Assembly (NCBI GenBank): GCA_964385695.1
Contig: CAYLQA010000012.1
Coordinates: forward strand, 1 to 64,000
DNA: 64,000 bases
From: CAYLQA01 sp964385695
GTDB taxonomy: Bacteria > Desulfobacterota > Desulfobulbia > Desulfobulbales > Desulfurivibrionaceae
Direction: 5' to 3'
Shown here piece by piece: positions 63,476 to 64,000 of this stretch. Below the pieces are notes generated by a model. That model had not been told where the DNA came from. It did not search any database and worked only from the letters and a program-made list of their open reading frames with translations. Positions within the stretch are counted from its first letter, which is position 1. The number at the start of each line of letters is the position of its first letter. The position numbers were made by a program, and so were the translations under genes.

Positions 63476-64000
63476 TCAGCTGCCATCCCATAATGATGAT
63501 AATTTGAGTTGCTCCAGCATCACTTTGGTTTTTTCTGGGGACGAAAAGCATTTTCTGCCGCTGGCGCAGCCGCCCATAATCTCGCAAAAGCCGAGGAACT
63601 CACCCATCAGCTTGGTGTTGACCTTGTTCTTGTGTTGGATGATGGAAAGGCTCCTTTTCATATCCACGCCCTCAAGATGCAGCTCTTTTAATTCGCCTCG
63701 GTCTATCTCCGCGCAAACGGTGAGGCTAGACAGGCAACCGAGGCAATCGCTCACCTGGACCGCTTTTTTTATTGCCTCGGTATGGTTCAGTTCCATGGCC
63801 ACGTTGAGATCGGTTACATGTTTGCCCAGCTTCTTTTTGAAAATCTGCGCTGTTCCGGAACCCCTTTCCCGCATGACCCAGGTGCTGCTTTTCAGGTTCT
63901 TGGCAAGGTTGAAATTTTTCCCCACAGCCAAGGCATTTCCCGGGTTGGCGATAATAACCAGTTCATCGTCGAACCAGGGTGTTACCTTGACCTGCTCATT
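63476..64000 (-). CDS. LysR-type regulator, C-terminal part (cut by window end)
   Basis: The frame is open through the window edge and shows the effector-binding half of a LysR-family regulator: TPWFDDELVIIANPGN, WVMRERGSGTAQIFKKKL, MELNHTEAIKKAVQVSDCLG and LSSLTVCAEIDRGELKELHL. The DNA-binding domain lies outside. After the usual end there is a ~40-residue tail with three cysteines (CEIMGGCASGRKCF). It converges on the aminotransferase gene. Confidence 0.8.
   Translation of the reverse strand, partial: NEQVKVTPWFDDELVIIANPGNALAVGKNFNLAKNLKSSTWVMRERGSGTAQIFKKKLGKHVTDLNVAMELNHTEAIKKAVQVSDCLGCLSSLTVCAEIDRGELKELHLEGVDMKRSLSIIQHKNKVNTKLMGEFLGFCEIMGGCASGRKCFSSPEKTKVMLEQLKLSSLWDGS

Overview
The window reads like the chromosome of an anaerobic, Gram-negative, didermic bacterium, most likely a Desulfobacterota (former deltaproteobacterial) lineage, perhaps near Desulfobulbales. 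The clues are a complete-looking type II secretion locus, ferredoxin-dependent indolepyruvate oxidoreductase, CFI-box-CTERM and cohesin/dockerin-type surface proteins, a c-di-GMP-I riboswitch, and many PAS/CHASE4 sensors. The taxonomic call is inference. No tRNA, rRNA or CRISPR array was seen.

1-1.9 kb is a decayed boundary. The 5' end of a small gene is cut by a fragment of a group II intron. The intron's reverse transcriptase gene has two frameshifts and no 3' end. The intron sits just after a terminator hairpin, which itself follows what looks like the 3' half of a c-di-GMP-I riboswitch and a 7-bp tandem repeat.

1.9-28.7 kb, all on the minus strand, is a type II secretion (T2SS) locus in two blocks. 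In transcription order these are gspI-J-K-L-M-N and gspC-D-E-F-(TPR protein)-yidD-gspG-H. Between them lie four genes that look like exported clients or accessories: an STN-domain protein behind a consensus sigma-70 promoter, a 1917-residue protein of tryptophan-rich carboxypeptidase-regulatory-like repeats, a PKD protein ending in two dockerin-like calcium loops, and a 1550-residue protein that starts with a cohesin-like domain and ends in a CFI-box-CTERM anchor. Terminators divide this middle part. A secretion machine, an anchored cohesin and a matching dockerin in one locus suggest a T2SS-exported surface scaffold. This is the most interesting system in the window.

28.8-48 kb is mixed housekeeping and signalling: an IS3/receiver-domain chimeric remnant, a DEAD-box helicase, Uup, dihydrofolate reductase, two CHASE4 sensors, a large hybrid histidine kinase, EttA, a membrane diguanylate cyclase, a ferredoxin-nitroreductase, a double-receiver HD-GYP protein under a c-di-GMP riboswitch with its own terminator, SlyX and an SF2 helicase. 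It is littered with dispersed repeats, including a two-hairpin structured element whose stems covary between copies and a 182-bp MITE-like element.

48-64 kb, mostly on the plus strand, holds a porin and an aromatic/branched-chain amino-acid module: iorAB, two paaK paralogues, a double-ACT protein, two tandem LIV-type binding proteins, livHMGF and a class I aminotransferase. Together these would import amino acids, transaminate them to 2-oxo acids, oxidatively decarboxylate these to acyl-CoA with reduced ferredoxin, and interconvert acid and CoA ester. The window ends inside a LysR-type regulator on the minus strand.
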